From a bacterium (GTDB lineage Bacteria > Bacillota > Clostridia > Oscillospirales > Acutalibacteraceae): DNA of 64,000 bases. Position 1 is the first letter of the stretch; every line of letters starts with the position of its first letter. The notes under the pieces are model-generated. The model was not told the origin of the DNA, ran no database searches, and saw only the letters and a list, made by a program, of their open reading frames with translations. Where the stretch lies: contig JALFLK010000009.1 in the NCBI GenBank assembly GCA_022774755.1, forward strand, positions 186,001-250,000. Direction: 5' to 3'. A program made the translations under genes and the position numbers. Of this stretch, positions 43,957-53,276 are shown piece by piece.

Positions 43957-45549
43957 ATGAATCTTAAAAGATTTTCAAAGCATGCGCTGTCTGTATTGCT
44001 GGTTGCTCTTATGATTGTATCTACTATGGTTGTGGGAACAATAACAGCTTTTGCGTTTGATTTGAAGGGAACCTACAATTTTGATAATTACACAGCTCAA
44101 TGGGATAATGTTTATCTTGTAAAAGTCGGTAACGACGGGGTTTATACAGAATATACCCAGATGACCAAAGGCAGCAACGGTATATATTCTTATAACCTTG
44201 GTTCTTGGGGCGGAACGAGCTTCTATTTTGCAAACTCTAATTCAAACCCCACGGCTAAAACACAGAAATTTACAGCTGAGGTTGATTCAACAAATAATTG
44301 CTTTGTACCGTCATCTGCTACAGGTGACAGCATCACAGGTACTTGGACAACAACCGACGCTGCTATCGCTGCTCATCCTGACATTGAGCCCACAACCCAG
44401 GCACAGACCTCTGCTACGGAGGCAACCCAGCCTACAACTGCTCCTTCGGGAGATGTGGTTACTTACTGTAAGAATGATGCCGGCTGGTCAAAGGTATATG
44501 CATATATGTGGAATAGCAAAGATGACGAAAATGCAAAGTGGCCCGGCGTTGCTATGACCGATTTGGGCGACGGCGTATGGTGCTATGAAGTCCCTAAGGA
44601 TTATAAGAACATCATATTCAGCAATGGCAATGAATCCAAGACAGAAGACCAAACATTCCCCGGAACAGGATATATTTGGAACAACTCTGCCGGTGGTTGG
44701 GAGGTTTACGATACAAGCCCGATCAGAATCACCAGCTTTACAACCGACGCTGCAAGCCCTCAGTACACAGGAATGGATATTACCGTTTCTGCTAATGCAA
44801 AGAGCACCGACGGAACAGTAAGCTATAAGTTTTCTGTTACAAATACTGCAACAAGCCAGACAACCGTTCTGAGCAATTTCGGCTCTGCTAATTCTGTTGT
44901 ATGGACTCCTACCGCAGTAGGCAGCTATGTAATTACTTTAGACGTAAAAGATACTGCAGGCAACACAAATCAGAGAACCTTAACCTACGCTATTGAGGAC
45001 TCTTCTCTGCTTATCAAGCCTGTTATCAAGTCTGTAAGACCGAGCAATAACGGACAGATTCAGGTTAATACTACCGCAACTGTAAACGTAAACGCAGGCG
45101 GCGGCAACACCGGAACAAAGCTTCTGTTCTACAAATATATAGTAACAGATCCCGACGGTGTTCAGAATACACCTTATTACTCACTCAGCCGGACATATCA
45201 GTTAAAGCCCGAAAAGCTTGGCACCTACACAGTTAAGGTGTTTGTACAGGGCTCTGATAATCAGACTGTAAACAAGACTTATACTTACGAAAGCGTATCT
45301 CAGATTTCTACAACTGCAACGCCCACAATTTCTCCGACAGATCCGACTGCTACAGCCCCGCAGTATGTTGACGGCGATGTAAACTTAAACGGTCGCCTGG
45401 ATATCAGAGACGCAACATCAATACAGGCATACCTTGCAAAGGCTGAAACCCTCACCGATTTACAGCTCTCTCTTGCAGACTACGACAAGGACGGCATTGT
45501 AGCAATAAGAGACGCTTCGGCTATTCAGCAGACTTTGGCAAAACTGTAA
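43957..45549 (+). CDS. Starch-binding protein with CBM26-like module and dockerin
   Basis: 530 residues. Signal peptide (about 1-33), an N-terminal beta domain (35-125) that looks like a divergent carbohydrate-binding module, a Thr-rich linker, and a CBM26-like starch-binding module (about 165-250: YMWNS, WPGVAMTDLGDGVWCYEVP). Two Ig-like domains (260-450), a Thr/Pro linker and a dockerin (GDVNLNGRLDIRDATSIQ and DYDKDGIVAIRDASAIQ) follow. No catalytic domain. The layout recalls the R. bromii starch-adherence proteins (Sas20-like); that is by analogy. It probably tethers starch to a scaffoldin. The amylase starts 31 bases downstream. Confidence 0.87.
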   Translation: MNLKRFSKHALSVLLVALMIVSTMVVGTITAFAFDLKGTYNFDNYTAQWDNVYLVKVGNDGVYTEYTQMTKGSNGIYSYNLGSWGGTSFYFANSNSNPTAKTQKFTAEVDSTNNCFVPSSATGDSITGTWTTTDAAIAAHPDIEPTTQAQTSATEATQPTTAPSGDVVTYCKNDAGWSKVYAYMWNSKDDENAKWPGVAMTDLGDGVWCYEVPKDYKNIIFSNGNESKTEDQTFPGTGYIWNNSAGGWEVYDTSPIRITSFTTDAASPQYTGMDITVSANAKSTDGTVSYKFSVTNTATSQTTVLSNFGSANSVVWTPTAVGSYVITLDVKDTAGNTNQRTLTYAIEDSSLLIKPVIKSVRPSNNGQIQVNTTATVNVNAGGGNTGTKLLFYKYIVTDPDGVQNTPYYSLSRTYQLKPEKLGTYTVKVFVQGSDNQTVNKTYTYESVSQISTTATPTISPTDPTATAPQYVDGDVNLNGRLDIRDATSIQAYLAKAETLTDLQLSLADYDKDGIVAIRDASAIQQTLAKL

Positions 45550-45580
45550 TTACAAATATACGATATAGGAGGACTTTATA

Positions 45581-47995
45581 ATGGCACGAGTTAAAAAGCT
45601 TTGTGCGCTGCTCCTTGCTTGTATGTTGGTTTTGGCAGCCGGTATGATAACCGTAAATGCTCAAAACACAGACGAAAACAGTTCGGAAGCAACAGATACA
45701 GAGCTTATCATTCACTATAAAGGTGACGGTGTCACAGCACCGTATATTTACTACTGGAACAGCTTGCCGACCAATATTTCCGTTCAGTATCCCGGAAAAG
45801 CAATGAGTGCCGACAGCAGCCAGGAGGGCGGCAACTGGTACACATATAAATTCACGGGATTAACAAAGGTGAATATGCTCTTTACTGATAAAGACGGCAA
45901 TCAACTTTCCAAAGAATTAACCAAATCCATTGAATCTTCAAGTGAATTTTGGTACAAAGGCGGTAGATGGTATACAAAAAATCCCGACATAGTTACTCCA
46001 GGCGATTACTCTGATTTAAGAGAAGATACTATTTACTTTGTTATGACTACCCGTTTCTATGACGGCGATACAGGCAACAACGTTCATTGTTGGGATGACT
46101 CCCAGGCAGGCAACCCTGATACCGACCCTGCATGGCGAGGCGACTTCCAAGGCCTTATTGATAAGCTTGACTATATAAAGGCTTTAGGCTTTACGGCAAT
46201 CTGGATTACTCCCGTTGTTACCAACGCTTCCGGATACGACTACCACGGTTATCATGCAATGGACTTCTCAACAGTTGATGCAAGATACGAAAGCAAGGGC
46301 GCCACATATCAGGATTTGATTGACGCCGTTCACGAAAAGGGTATGAAGATAGTTCAGGATGTTGTATGGCAGCATACAGGTAACTTTGGTGAGAGTAATC
46401 TAATTCCTTTGTTTGAAAAGGACCTGAATGCCGATTTATCAAATCTTGAAGAGTCAATGATTCCTACTCAGCTTCTTCTTGATACATATGAACTCAGCTC
46501 AGCTGATGAGTATTGGGCACAGAAGGGTGAAGTTCAGTATCAGCAGAGACTTAACCTGATGAAGAATGTTGACGAGACTGAATTCCCAGGCGATCACGGC
46601 AACTCAACCGGTACTTATCCTGATTCATCGGATTACGATATCGGTAAGCTTTCTCAAAGCGATGTATACAATCCTAACAACTACTACCATTCAGGATATT
46701 TCCAGAGTCTTAACTGGGATGACTGGACCTGTAAGTACACCCAGATTGCAGGTGACTGCGTTGACTTGAACACAGAAAACCCGGCAGTCGCAGAATATGT
46801 TACAAACTCTTATGGCGACTATATCAGACAGGGCGTAGACGGCTTCCGTGTAGATACAGTTCGTCATATCCCCAGAGTAGCTCTTAACATTATGTATAAC
46901 CCACAGATTATGCAGGCTGCAAGCGATATGGGTAACGAACACTTCTATATGTTCGGTGAAATCTGCACAAGATTTACTTCGGTTTGGTACAGAAACCATG
47001 CAGAAGAATCTTCCCCATACTACACTTGGGCAGAGTCAAACGATAAGTGGGCAAAAGCTTGGTCTTGGGGAACATCCAGGGAAGACATCAACAATAATAT
47101 GAATCTTACCTTTGACCACTACCTTGAAGAGGATAATATATCTGACGAACCTACATCGGATAACGCATTCCTTAAGGGACTTGATTACCACGAGCCCGAT
47201 ACATCAATGGCGTCGGGAATGGGAGCAATCGATTTCCAGATGCATAGATTATTCGGCAGTGCTTCAAGCGCATTCGGTGTTGCAAAGGGCGGAGATAAAT
47301 ACTATAACGATGCAACTTACAATGTTATGTATGTTGATTCTCACGACTACGCTCCCGAGCAGCCTGATGAAAAGAGCCGTTTCGCAGGCGGTACACAAAC
47401 TTGGGCAGAGAACCTTTCTCTGATGTTTACATTCCGTGGAATTCCATGCGTTTACTACGGAAGTGAAGTTGAGTTCCAGAAGGGCGCTGTAATTGATGTC
47501 GGTCCTCATGCTCCTTTGAGCACAACAGGCCGTGCATACTTCGGTGATTACCTTGAGGGTGATGTAACTGCTACTGATTTCAGCGAATACACAGCCAGCG
47601 GAACTGTTGAAGATACTCTTAGCTCACCGCTTTCACAGCATATTTCAAAGCTTAATGCCATCAGGCGTGCAATCCCTGCGTTGCAGAAAGGTCAGTACAC
47701 AACTTCCAGCACATATGTATCAGGCAATATGGCTTATATCCGCAGATACACAAATGCGTCGGAAGGTGTTGACAGCCTTGCACTTGTTTCCGTAACTAAC
47801 GGAGCAACATTCAAAAACATTCCAAACGGACTGTACATTGACGCTGTTACCGGCGACACTCAGACTGTTACTAACGGTACATTGACAGTACCTTCAATGT
47901 CAAAGGGTAATCTGAGAGTTTATGTTTGCTGTGCAAACGGATATACACGTATCGACGGTGCAATAGGCAACACAGGCTTGACATATCTCAAATAA
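45581..47995 (+). CDS. Secreted GH13 alpha-amylase with N-terminal starch-binding module
   Basis: 804 residues. Signal peptide (about 1-28) and an N-terminal CBM26-like module (about 40-130: IHYKGDGVTAPYIYYWN, WYTYKFTG). The GH13 (beta/alpha)8 barrel contains ALGFTAIWITPV, VQDVVWQHTG, GFRVDTVRHIP (nucleophile Asp425), FGEI (acid Glu460) and VDSHD (Asp589). A beta-sandwich C domain ends the protein. It hydrolyses alpha-1,4-glucan. There is no dockerin, so it is secreted free or held only by its binding module, unlike its operon partner. The terminator at 48023 closes the cassette. Confidence 0.93.
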   Translation: MARVKKLCALLLACMLVLAAGMITVNAQNTDENSSEATDTELIIHYKGDGVTAPYIYYWNSLPTNISVQYPGKAMSADSSQEGGNWYTYKFTGLTKVNMLFTDKDGNQLSKELTKSIESSSEFWYKGGRWYTKNPDIVTPGDYSDLREDTIYFVMTTRFYDGDTGNNVHCWDDSQAGNPDTDPAWRGDFQGLIDKLDYIKALGFTAIWITPVVTNASGYDYHGYHAMDFSTVDARYESKGATYQDLIDAVHEKGMKIVQDVVWQHTGNFGESNLIPLFEKDLNADLSNLEESMIPTQLLLDTYELSSADEYWAQKGEVQYQQRLNLMKNVDETEFPGDHGNSTGTYPDSSDYDIGKLSQSDVYNPNNYYHSGYFQSLNWDDWTCKYTQIAGDCVDLNTENPAVAEYVTNSYGDYIRQGVDGFRVDTVRHIPRVALNIMYNPQIMQAASDMGNEHFYMFGEICTRFTSVWYRNHAEESSPYYTWAESNDKWAKAWSWGTSREDINNNMNLTFDHYLEEDNISDEPTSDNAFLKGLDYHEPDTSMASGMGAIDFQMHRLFGSASSAFGVAKGGDKYYNDATYNVMYVDSHDYAPEQPDEKSRFAGGTQTWAENLSLMFTFRGIPCVYYGSEVEFQKGAVIDVGPHAPLSTTGRAYFGDYLEGDVTATDFSEYTASGTVEDTLSSPLSQHISKLNAIRRAIPALQKGQYTTSSTYVSGNMAYIRRYTNASEGVDSLALVSVTNGATFKNIPNGLYIDAVTGDTQTVTNGTLTVPSMSKGNLRVYVCCANGYTRIDGAIGNTGLTYLK

Positions 47996-48022
47996 TATGT
48001 TAAAGCTTAGCTTCTAAATGTT

Positions 48023-48054
48023 AATCGGGGCACATATTTGTGCCCCGATTTTTG
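48023..48054 (+). terminator. Terminator after the amylase gene
   Basis: Perfect 12-bp stem AATCGGGGCACA/TGTGCCCCGATT with a 4-base loop, then TTT. A very stable hairpin. Confidence 0.92.
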
Positions 48055-48095
48055 CGTGTATAAAGCTCTGTGCCGAGAGCAGGATAAGTCAAAAC

Positions 48096-48274
48096 CTAAG
48101 GAAACACTTAATAAATCACATCATAAGATTGTTTGCACATCTTGCTTGCATCTTTTCCGTCAGCCTGCCCAAAAAATCCTCGTAATACGTCAGCATTACT
48201 GCGGTTTGTTTGTGCAACCTGACAAAAAAATCTGACGGCGCAATATGCACAAACGATTTAATCAGTGTTTCCCT
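48096..48274. repeat. Palindromic MITE-like repeat, copy C
   Basis: About 179 bp with inverted ends (AAGGAAACACTTAATAAATC / GATTTAATCAGTGTTTCCCT). It contains TTTGCACATCTTGCTTGC, shared with copies A and B. It accounts for most of the 460-base gap between the amylase and the small gene at 48461; the remainder is AT-rich without visible signals. Confidence 0.85.
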
Positions 48275-48460
48275 AAAAATACCCAAAAATGTATTTTTGT
48301 TTTTACGAATATTATCAATATGGAAAATTGATTTTGGCTAAAAAGTTAATAAAGAGAATGGATAAAAGGAATAAATTTAAATTCCAAATATTATATGGTA
48401 TTTGCCTTTGATAATTTCAAATAATACTATTGCCTAATAATACTTTCAGGAGGAGAAGCA

Positions 48461-48652
48461 ATGGTACAAAATGTAAATGACCCCAATGACAAAAACCGTA
48501 ATAACAATTTAAACGAAATTAACACCCGATTTCCTGTTGAATTTCCTGACAGAAGCAAGGATACAGACAATAACCATATTGAAGAAGTCGTAGTAAATGA
48601 GGTTTATCCGCCGAAATCTAATAATCCAAACTGCAACAATTTAAACAAATGA
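48461..48652 (+). CDS. Small Asn-rich hydrophilic protein
   Basis: 63 residues, very rich in Asn and Asp with no membrane span or signal peptide. One Cys near the C-terminus (NPNCNNLNK). The RBS AGGAGGAGAAG is strong, which supports translation. Not recognised. Small Asn-rich proteins occur among spore-coat and storage proteins, but nothing here proves that. It has a possible terminator at 48754. Confidence 0.5.
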   Translation: MVQNVNDPNDKNRNNNLNEINTRFPVEFPDRSKDTDNNHIEEVVVNEVYPPKSNNPNCNNLNK

Positions 48653-48753
48653 TGCAAAACCGAACCCATTGGACTCGGCTTTGTTTTTGCCGGCTTATTT
48701 ACCGCATTATAATATCGTTATGTTATCAAATAGCTGAAATGCAGGGGCAGAAT

Positions 48754-48788
48754 AAAGGCGGAGGAGCCGTAAGCTCTCCCGCCTTTTG
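48754..48788. terminator. Terminator between convergent small gene and hydA
   Basis: AAAGGCGG..GAGC-CGTAA-GCTC..CCGCCTTT stem with an internal mismatch, then TTTT on the plus strand. Flanking A/T symmetry means it could serve hydA on the minus strand as well. Confidence 0.7.
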
Positions 48789-48866
48789 TCTGTTAATTAT
48801 ACTATCTGTTTCAAAGACAACCATATGTTTTAAAGACAGCCATCTGCTTCAAAGACAGCGTCAATA

Positions 48867-50600
48867 TCAGTATTTGCCTCGTTTTACATATGATGTATGC
48901 AGAATCTTGTGAGCTCTGGGCTTACCCGGAGCGTCAAAATACTCGTCATATACAGTCTTGATGACAGGGCTGTCGTCGCTCTTACGAATCTTGTTAGCTT
49001 TGTCGCAATCATAAAGAGCCTTGGAACGAAGGGCTTTCAGGTCAACATAGTTGCGGACGCTGTCGCTTTGAACAGGCTGTCCGCCGCCGTTAATACAGCC
49101 GCCCGGGCAAGCCATAACTTCAATCATCTGATAGTTACACTCGCCCTTCTTCATTTTCTCAAGAATTTCTTTAGCATTGCCCAAGCCCGACGTTACGGCA
49201 ACATTTATTTTAACGCCTGCAATCTCATAGGTTGCGGTTCTTACGGTTTCGGGACCTCTTACCTCTTTAAAGTCGATTTTCTTGAACTTTCCGTCAAGCA
49301 TAACAGCTGCTGTTCTCAAAGCCGCTTCAAGCACACCGCCTGTTGCTCCGAAAATCGCACCGCCGCCGGATGCAGTTCTGAAAGGCTCGTCAAACTCTTC
49401 TTCGTCCATATCGGCAAGATTAACGCCTGCACCCTTAATCATTTTTGAAAGTTCTCTTGTTGTCAGAGCAACATCAACATCGTCAAAGTCAAAGGTTCTG
49501 AGTTCTTCTCTTGTGGCTTCAAACTTCTTTGCCGTGCAGGGGATTACGCTGACAACAAACATTTTTTCGGGGTCAATGTTGTATTTCTGAGCATAATAGC
49601 TTTTAAGCACTGCACCGAACATTGCCTGAGGTGACTTACATGTTGAAAGGTTAGGAATGAACTCGGGGTAGTAGTGTTCTACAAACTTAACCCAGCCGGG
49701 ACAGCAGGAGGTAAACATCGGCAATGTATCCTGCCTTTTAATTCTTTCAACAAGCTCGTTTGCCTCTTCCAGAATTGTCAGGTCGGCAGTAAAGTCCATA
49801 TTGAATACCTTGTCAACACCGAGCCTGCGGATTGCGGCAACCATTTTTCCCTCAACATTTGTACCGATTGGCATTCCGAAGCTTTCGCCCAAGGTTGCTC
49901 TGATTGACGGAGCAGTGTAGAAAATAACCATTTTTTCAGGGTCTGAAATTGCGTTCCAAACCTCGTCAATCTGACTTTTTTCATTAAGCGCACCAACGGG
50001 ACAGCTTACAATACACTGACCGCATCCAACGCAGGGCGATTCGCCTAAGCCCTTTTCAAAAGCGCATCCCACGTGTACTTTAAATCCACGCTGGATAGGT
50101 CCGATAACGGAAATACCCTGGTGCTTACAAGCAGCAACACAGCGCATACACTGAATACATTTGTTGTTATCTCTTACGATATACGGTGAAGCGTCGTCAA
50201 TCTCGTAAATAGGTTCTTCTGCCTTAAATCTGTCTTCGTCAACGCCGTAGTCAAAGGCAAGCTTCTGAAGCTCGCAGTTGTTGCCTCTTACGCAGGACAG
50301 ACATTTTTTATGATGAGTAGAAAGTATAAGCTCAATAGTAGTTTTTCTTGAGGCTCTTACTTTGGGAGTGTTTGTAAATACCTCCATACCTTCTTCGGCA
50401 GGATAAACGCAGGAGGCAATAAGACCTCTTCTGTTTTTAACTTCAACAACGCACACACGGCAGGCACCGATGCAGTTTACGTCCTTTAAATAGCATAAAG
50501 ACGGAATTTCGATTTTTGCCTGTTTAGCCGCCTGAAGAATTGTATATCCCTTGGGAACTTCCACGGGAATACCGTTTATTTTTAATTTTACTGTTTCCAC
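48867..50600 (-). CDS. hydA: [FeFe]-hydrogenase catalytic subunit HydA
   Basis: A 577-residue M3-type [FeFe]-hydrogenase. N-terminal [2Fe-2S] domain (Cys36, 47, 50, 64), a His-Cys-ligated [4Fe-4S] (HHKKCLSC...C, 97-109), two further [4Fe-4S] sites (148-158 and 190-200) and the H-cluster domain. H-cluster motifs are TSCCPGW (297-303), IPCTAKKFE (353-361; the usual first residue is Met) and MACPGGCINGGGQP (about 490-503). It makes H2 from reduced ferredoxin and NADH together with HydB and HydC, encoded upstream. The start is GTG 50600 behind AAGGAGGG. Confidence 0.94.
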   Translation of the reverse strand: METVKLKINGIPVEVPKGYTILQAAKQAKIEIPSLCYLKDVNCIGACRVCVVEVKNRRGLIASCVYPAEEGMEVFTNTPKVRASRKTTIELILSTHHKKCLSCVRGNNCELQKLAFDYGVDEDRFKAEEPIYEIDDASPYIVRDNNKCIQCMRCVAACKHQGISVIGPIQRGFKVHVGCAFEKGLGESPCVGCGQCIVSCPVGALNEKSQIDEVWNAISDPEKMVIFYTAPSIRATLGESFGMPIGTNVEGKMVAAIRRLGVDKVFNMDFTADLTILEEANELVERIKRQDTLPMFTSCCPGWVKFVEHYYPEFIPNLSTCKSPQAMFGAVLKSYYAQKYNIDPEKMFVVSVIPCTAKKFEATREELRTFDFDDVDVALTTRELSKMIKGAGVNLADMDEEEFDEPFRTASGGGAIFGATGGVLEAALRTAAVMLDGKFKKIDFKEVRGPETVRTATYEIAGVKINVAVTSGLGNAKEILEKMKKGECNYQMIEVMACPGGCINGGGQPVQSDSVRNYVDLKALRSKALYDCDKANKIRKSDDSPVIKTVYDEYFDAPGKPRAHKILHTSYVKRGKY

Positions 50601-50613
50601 TTCTGTTCCCTCC

Positions 50614-52506
50614 TTATTTGGTAACGATTGCGCCGAACTTACAGTTCTTCATACACAATCCGCACTTAATACATTTGTCGCTGTCAATAACATGGGGCTG
50701 TTTAACCGTACCGCTGATGGCGTTGACGGGGCAGTTCCTTGCACAAAGAGTACATCCCTTACATTTTGCAGGAATAATCTCATAGTGCATAAGCGCTTTA
50801 CATACCCCGGCAGGACAGGTTTTGTCTTTAATATGGGCAATATACTCGTCCTTAAAGTAATTCATTGTAGAAAGAACAGGGTTGGGAGCAGTTTGACCCA
50901 AAGCGCAGAGAGAAGAAACGGTCATATGGTTTGCAAGCTCTTCAATCTTTTCCAAATCCTCCATTTCGCCTTTGCCCGAGGTGATTTTTTCAAGGAACTG
51001 CAAAAGCCTTCTTGTGCCGATACGGCAGGAGGTGCACTTACCGCAGCTTTCATCAACGGTAAATTCCAGATAGAACTTCGCAATGTCAACCATACAGGTG
51101 TCTTCGTCAAGAATAATCATTCCGCCCGAGCCCATCATTGAGCCTAAAGCAATAAGATTGTCATAATCAATAGGCGTGTCAATATGAAGGGCGGGAATAC
51201 ATCCTCCCGAAGGACCGCCTGTTTGTGCGGCTTTGAATTTTTTGCCGTTGGGGATACCGCCGCCTATTTCTTCAACAATTTCCCTTAAGGTTGTACCCAT
51301 CGGGATTTCTACAAGACCGACGTTTGTGATTTTTCCGCCTAATGCGAACACCTTTGTGCCCTTGCTCTTTTCTGTTCCCATAGAAGCAAACCACTTGCTT
51401 CCTTTGAGAATAATCTGGGGAATATTTGCATATGTTTCTACATTGTTAAGCACGGTGGGTTTGCCGAACAGACCCTTAACCGCAGGGAAAGGCGGTCTCG
51501 GACGGGGCTCGCCTCGATTGCCCTCAATGGAGGTCATAAGAGCTGTTTCTTCTCCGCAGACAAATGCGCCTGCGCCCAGTCTGATTTCTATGTCAAAATC
51601 AAAGCCGGAGCCAAAGATGTTTTTGCCCAAAAATCCGTATTTTCTCGCCTGGTCAATGGCAATCTGCAAACGCTGAACAGCAATGGGGTACTCTGCACGA
51701 ATATACACAAAACCCTTGCTTGCGCCGATTGTATAGCCTGCAATAGCCATAGCCTCAATAATACACTGGGGGTCGCCCTCAAGGATAGAACGGTCCATAA
51801 ATGCGCCGGGGTCGCCCTCGTCGGCATTACAGCAAACATACTTCTGGTCGCCTTTGCTTGCTTTTGCAAATGACCATTTTTTGCCGGTGGGGAATCCGCC
51901 GCCACCGCGGCCTCTCAGTCCCGATTCTTCCAGAGTTTTTATTACATCGTCGGGGGTCATCGTAGTCAGCACCTTAGCAAGCGCCTGATAACCGTCCATT
52001 GCTATGTATTCTTCTATCTGCTCAGGGTCGATTACACCGCAGTTTCTCAAAGCAACTCTCAGCTGTTTTTTGTAGAAGTTGGTTTCGGAAAGAGAAATAA
52101 TAGAGCCGTCGTCGTGAACGGTTTTTTGATAAAGAAGCTCCTTAACAATTTTACCTTCCTTAAGATGTTCCTTAACAATTCGCTCAACGCCCTCGGGAGT
52201 AGCCTGTGCGTAAAATGCTCCCTCGGGATATACTATCATTATGGGACCCAAGGCGCAAAGACCGAAACAGCCTGTTCTTACAACAAGAACCTCTTTTTCA
52301 AGTCCGTTTGCCTTGATTGCTTTTTCCAAAGCGGCAATAACCTTTTTACTGCCCGACGAGGTACAGCCTGTACCTCCGCACACAAGAACCTGTTTGCGGT
52401 AGCCGGTTTTTTTAGCCAGCTTTTCGCCCTGCTCTGCTACCAACTTACGAACCATTACAAGTTCTTCTTTTTGTTTTTTGATTTTATTAAGTTCTTCAAG
52501 AGTCAC
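50614..52506 (-). CDS. hydB: Bifurcating hydrogenase subunit HydB (NuoF-like)
   Basis: A 630-residue flavin/FeS protein. N-terminal thioredoxin-like [2Fe-2S] domain (VCGGTGCTSSGS), NuoF-like FMN/NADH domain (GLRGRGGGGFPTGKKW, VCCNADEGDPGAFMDR, GAGAFVCGEETALMTSIEG), a [4Fe-4S] site (ESCGKCTSCRIGTRRL) and two C-terminal ferredoxin-like clusters (CKGCTLCARNCP, CIKCGLCMKNCK). It oxidises NADH and is the proposed flavin site of electron bifurcation. The start is GTG 52506, 3 bases after the hydC stop. Confidence 0.94.
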   Translation of the reverse strand: MTLEELNKIKKQKEELVMVRKLVAEQGEKLAKKTGYRKQVLVCGGTGCTSSGSKKVIAALEKAIKANGLEKEVLVVRTGCFGLCALGPIMIVYPEGAFYAQATPEGVERIVKEHLKEGKIVKELLYQKTVHDDGSIISLSETNFYKKQLRVALRNCGVIDPEQIEEYIAMDGYQALAKVLTTMTPDDVIKTLEESGLRGRGGGGFPTGKKWSFAKASKGDQKYVCCNADEGDPGAFMDRSILEGDPQCIIEAMAIAGYTIGASKGFVYIRAEYPIAVQRLQIAIDQARKYGFLGKNIFGSGFDFDIEIRLGAGAFVCGEETALMTSIEGNRGEPRPRPPFPAVKGLFGKPTVLNNVETYANIPQIILKGSKWFASMGTEKSKGTKVFALGGKITNVGLVEIPMGTTLREIVEEIGGGIPNGKKFKAAQTGGPSGGCIPALHIDTPIDYDNLIALGSMMGSGGMIILDEDTCMVDIAKFYLEFTVDESCGKCTSCRIGTRRLLQFLEKITSGKGEMEDLEKIEELANHMTVSSLCALGQTAPNPVLSTMNYFKDEYIAHIKDKTCPAGVCKALMHYEIIPAKCKGCTLCARNCPVNAISGTVKQPHVIDSDKCIKCGLCMKNCKFGAIVTK

Positions 52507-52509
52507 CTT

Positions 52510-53019
52510 TTATTTGCCCCCTTTTTTGTTGATATATTTATCAAGAATTGAGTCAATCTGTTCAACTGTCATTTTGCCGTAAACGTCATCGTCAACCATC
52601 ATAACGGGAGCAAGTCCGCAGGCGCCTACACATCGGCAGGAGTCGATTGAAAAAAGTCCGTCGGGTGTACACTCTCCGCTTTTTATGCCAAGCTTATCCT
52701 CCAAAGCCTGCAAAATTTTGTCTGCACCCTTTACGTAGCACGCCGTGCCCAGACAAACGCTGATTCTATGCTCTCCCTTCGGAGTAAGGCTAAACTGTGA
52801 GTAAAAGGTTGCAACGCCGTAAACCTCGCTTAAAGAAACAGAAAGGCCGTCTGCGACCATACGCTGAACCTCAATGGGAAGGTAGCCGTAAATTCCCTGA
52901 GCTTCCTGCAAAACAGGCAAAAGCGCACCCGGCATATCCTTGTGCAGTTCAATAACCTTTTTCAGTTCACGTTCTTGAGCAATAGTCCCTTTGAAAGTAT
53001 TAAGGGATGATTCGGTCAT
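52510..53019 (-). CDS. hydC: Bifurcating hydrogenase subunit HydC (NuoE-like)
   Basis: A 169-residue thioredoxin-fold [2Fe-2S] protein of the NuoE/HydC/HndA family. The four Cys ligands sit in CLGTACYVKG and CRCVGACGLAP; LLPVLQEAQGIYGYLP is the conserved N-terminal helix block. It passes electrons between HydB and HydA. First gene of hydCBA; RBS AAGGAGGA, promoter at 53146-53118. Confidence 0.94.
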   Translation of the reverse strand: MTESSLNTFKGTIAQERELKKVIELHKDMPGALLPVLQEAQGIYGYLPIEVQRMVADGLSVSLSEVYGVATFYSQFSLTPKGEHRISVCLGTACYVKGADKILQALEDKLGIKSGECTPDGLFSIDSCRCVGACGLAPVMMVDDDVYGKMTVEQIDSILDKYINKKGGK

Positions 53020-53117
53020 TAGTTATTCCTCCTTTGTTTTGAGATAATACCAAAATCTAATTATGTTTTACAGAGATTTCAGTATAAATAATAATTTATA
53101 TGACTATACGCACACAA

Positions 53118-53146
53118 ATTATACTACAATAATTAATAAATAACAA
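53118..53146 (-). promoter_or_regulatory. Promoter for hydCBA
   Basis: Minus strand TTGTTA (53146-53141), 17 bases, TATAAT (53123-53118), about 100 bases before the hydC start. Confidence 0.75.
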
Positions 53147-53214
53147 GATATTTTGACAACAATAATCGTTTTTATTGCAAAAATTATCAAAAGAAACAAA
53201 AAATTTTTATTCGG

Positions 53215-53243
53215 TTGATTTTAACTTTTGTTATAGATATAAT
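53215..53243 (+). promoter_or_regulatory. Promoter for the CmpB-family gene
   Basis: TTGATT (53215-53220), 17 bases, TATAAT (53238-53243), 33 bases before the ATG at 53277. Confidence 0.8.
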
Positions 53244-53276
53244 ATTCATATAAAAAATATTACTCTGGGGGTTAAT

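Noticed and set aside
48649-48912. 87-codon plus-strand frame after the small Asn-rich gene
   Set aside because: It contains the terminator hairpin at 48754 and overlaps the end of hydA; no RBS.
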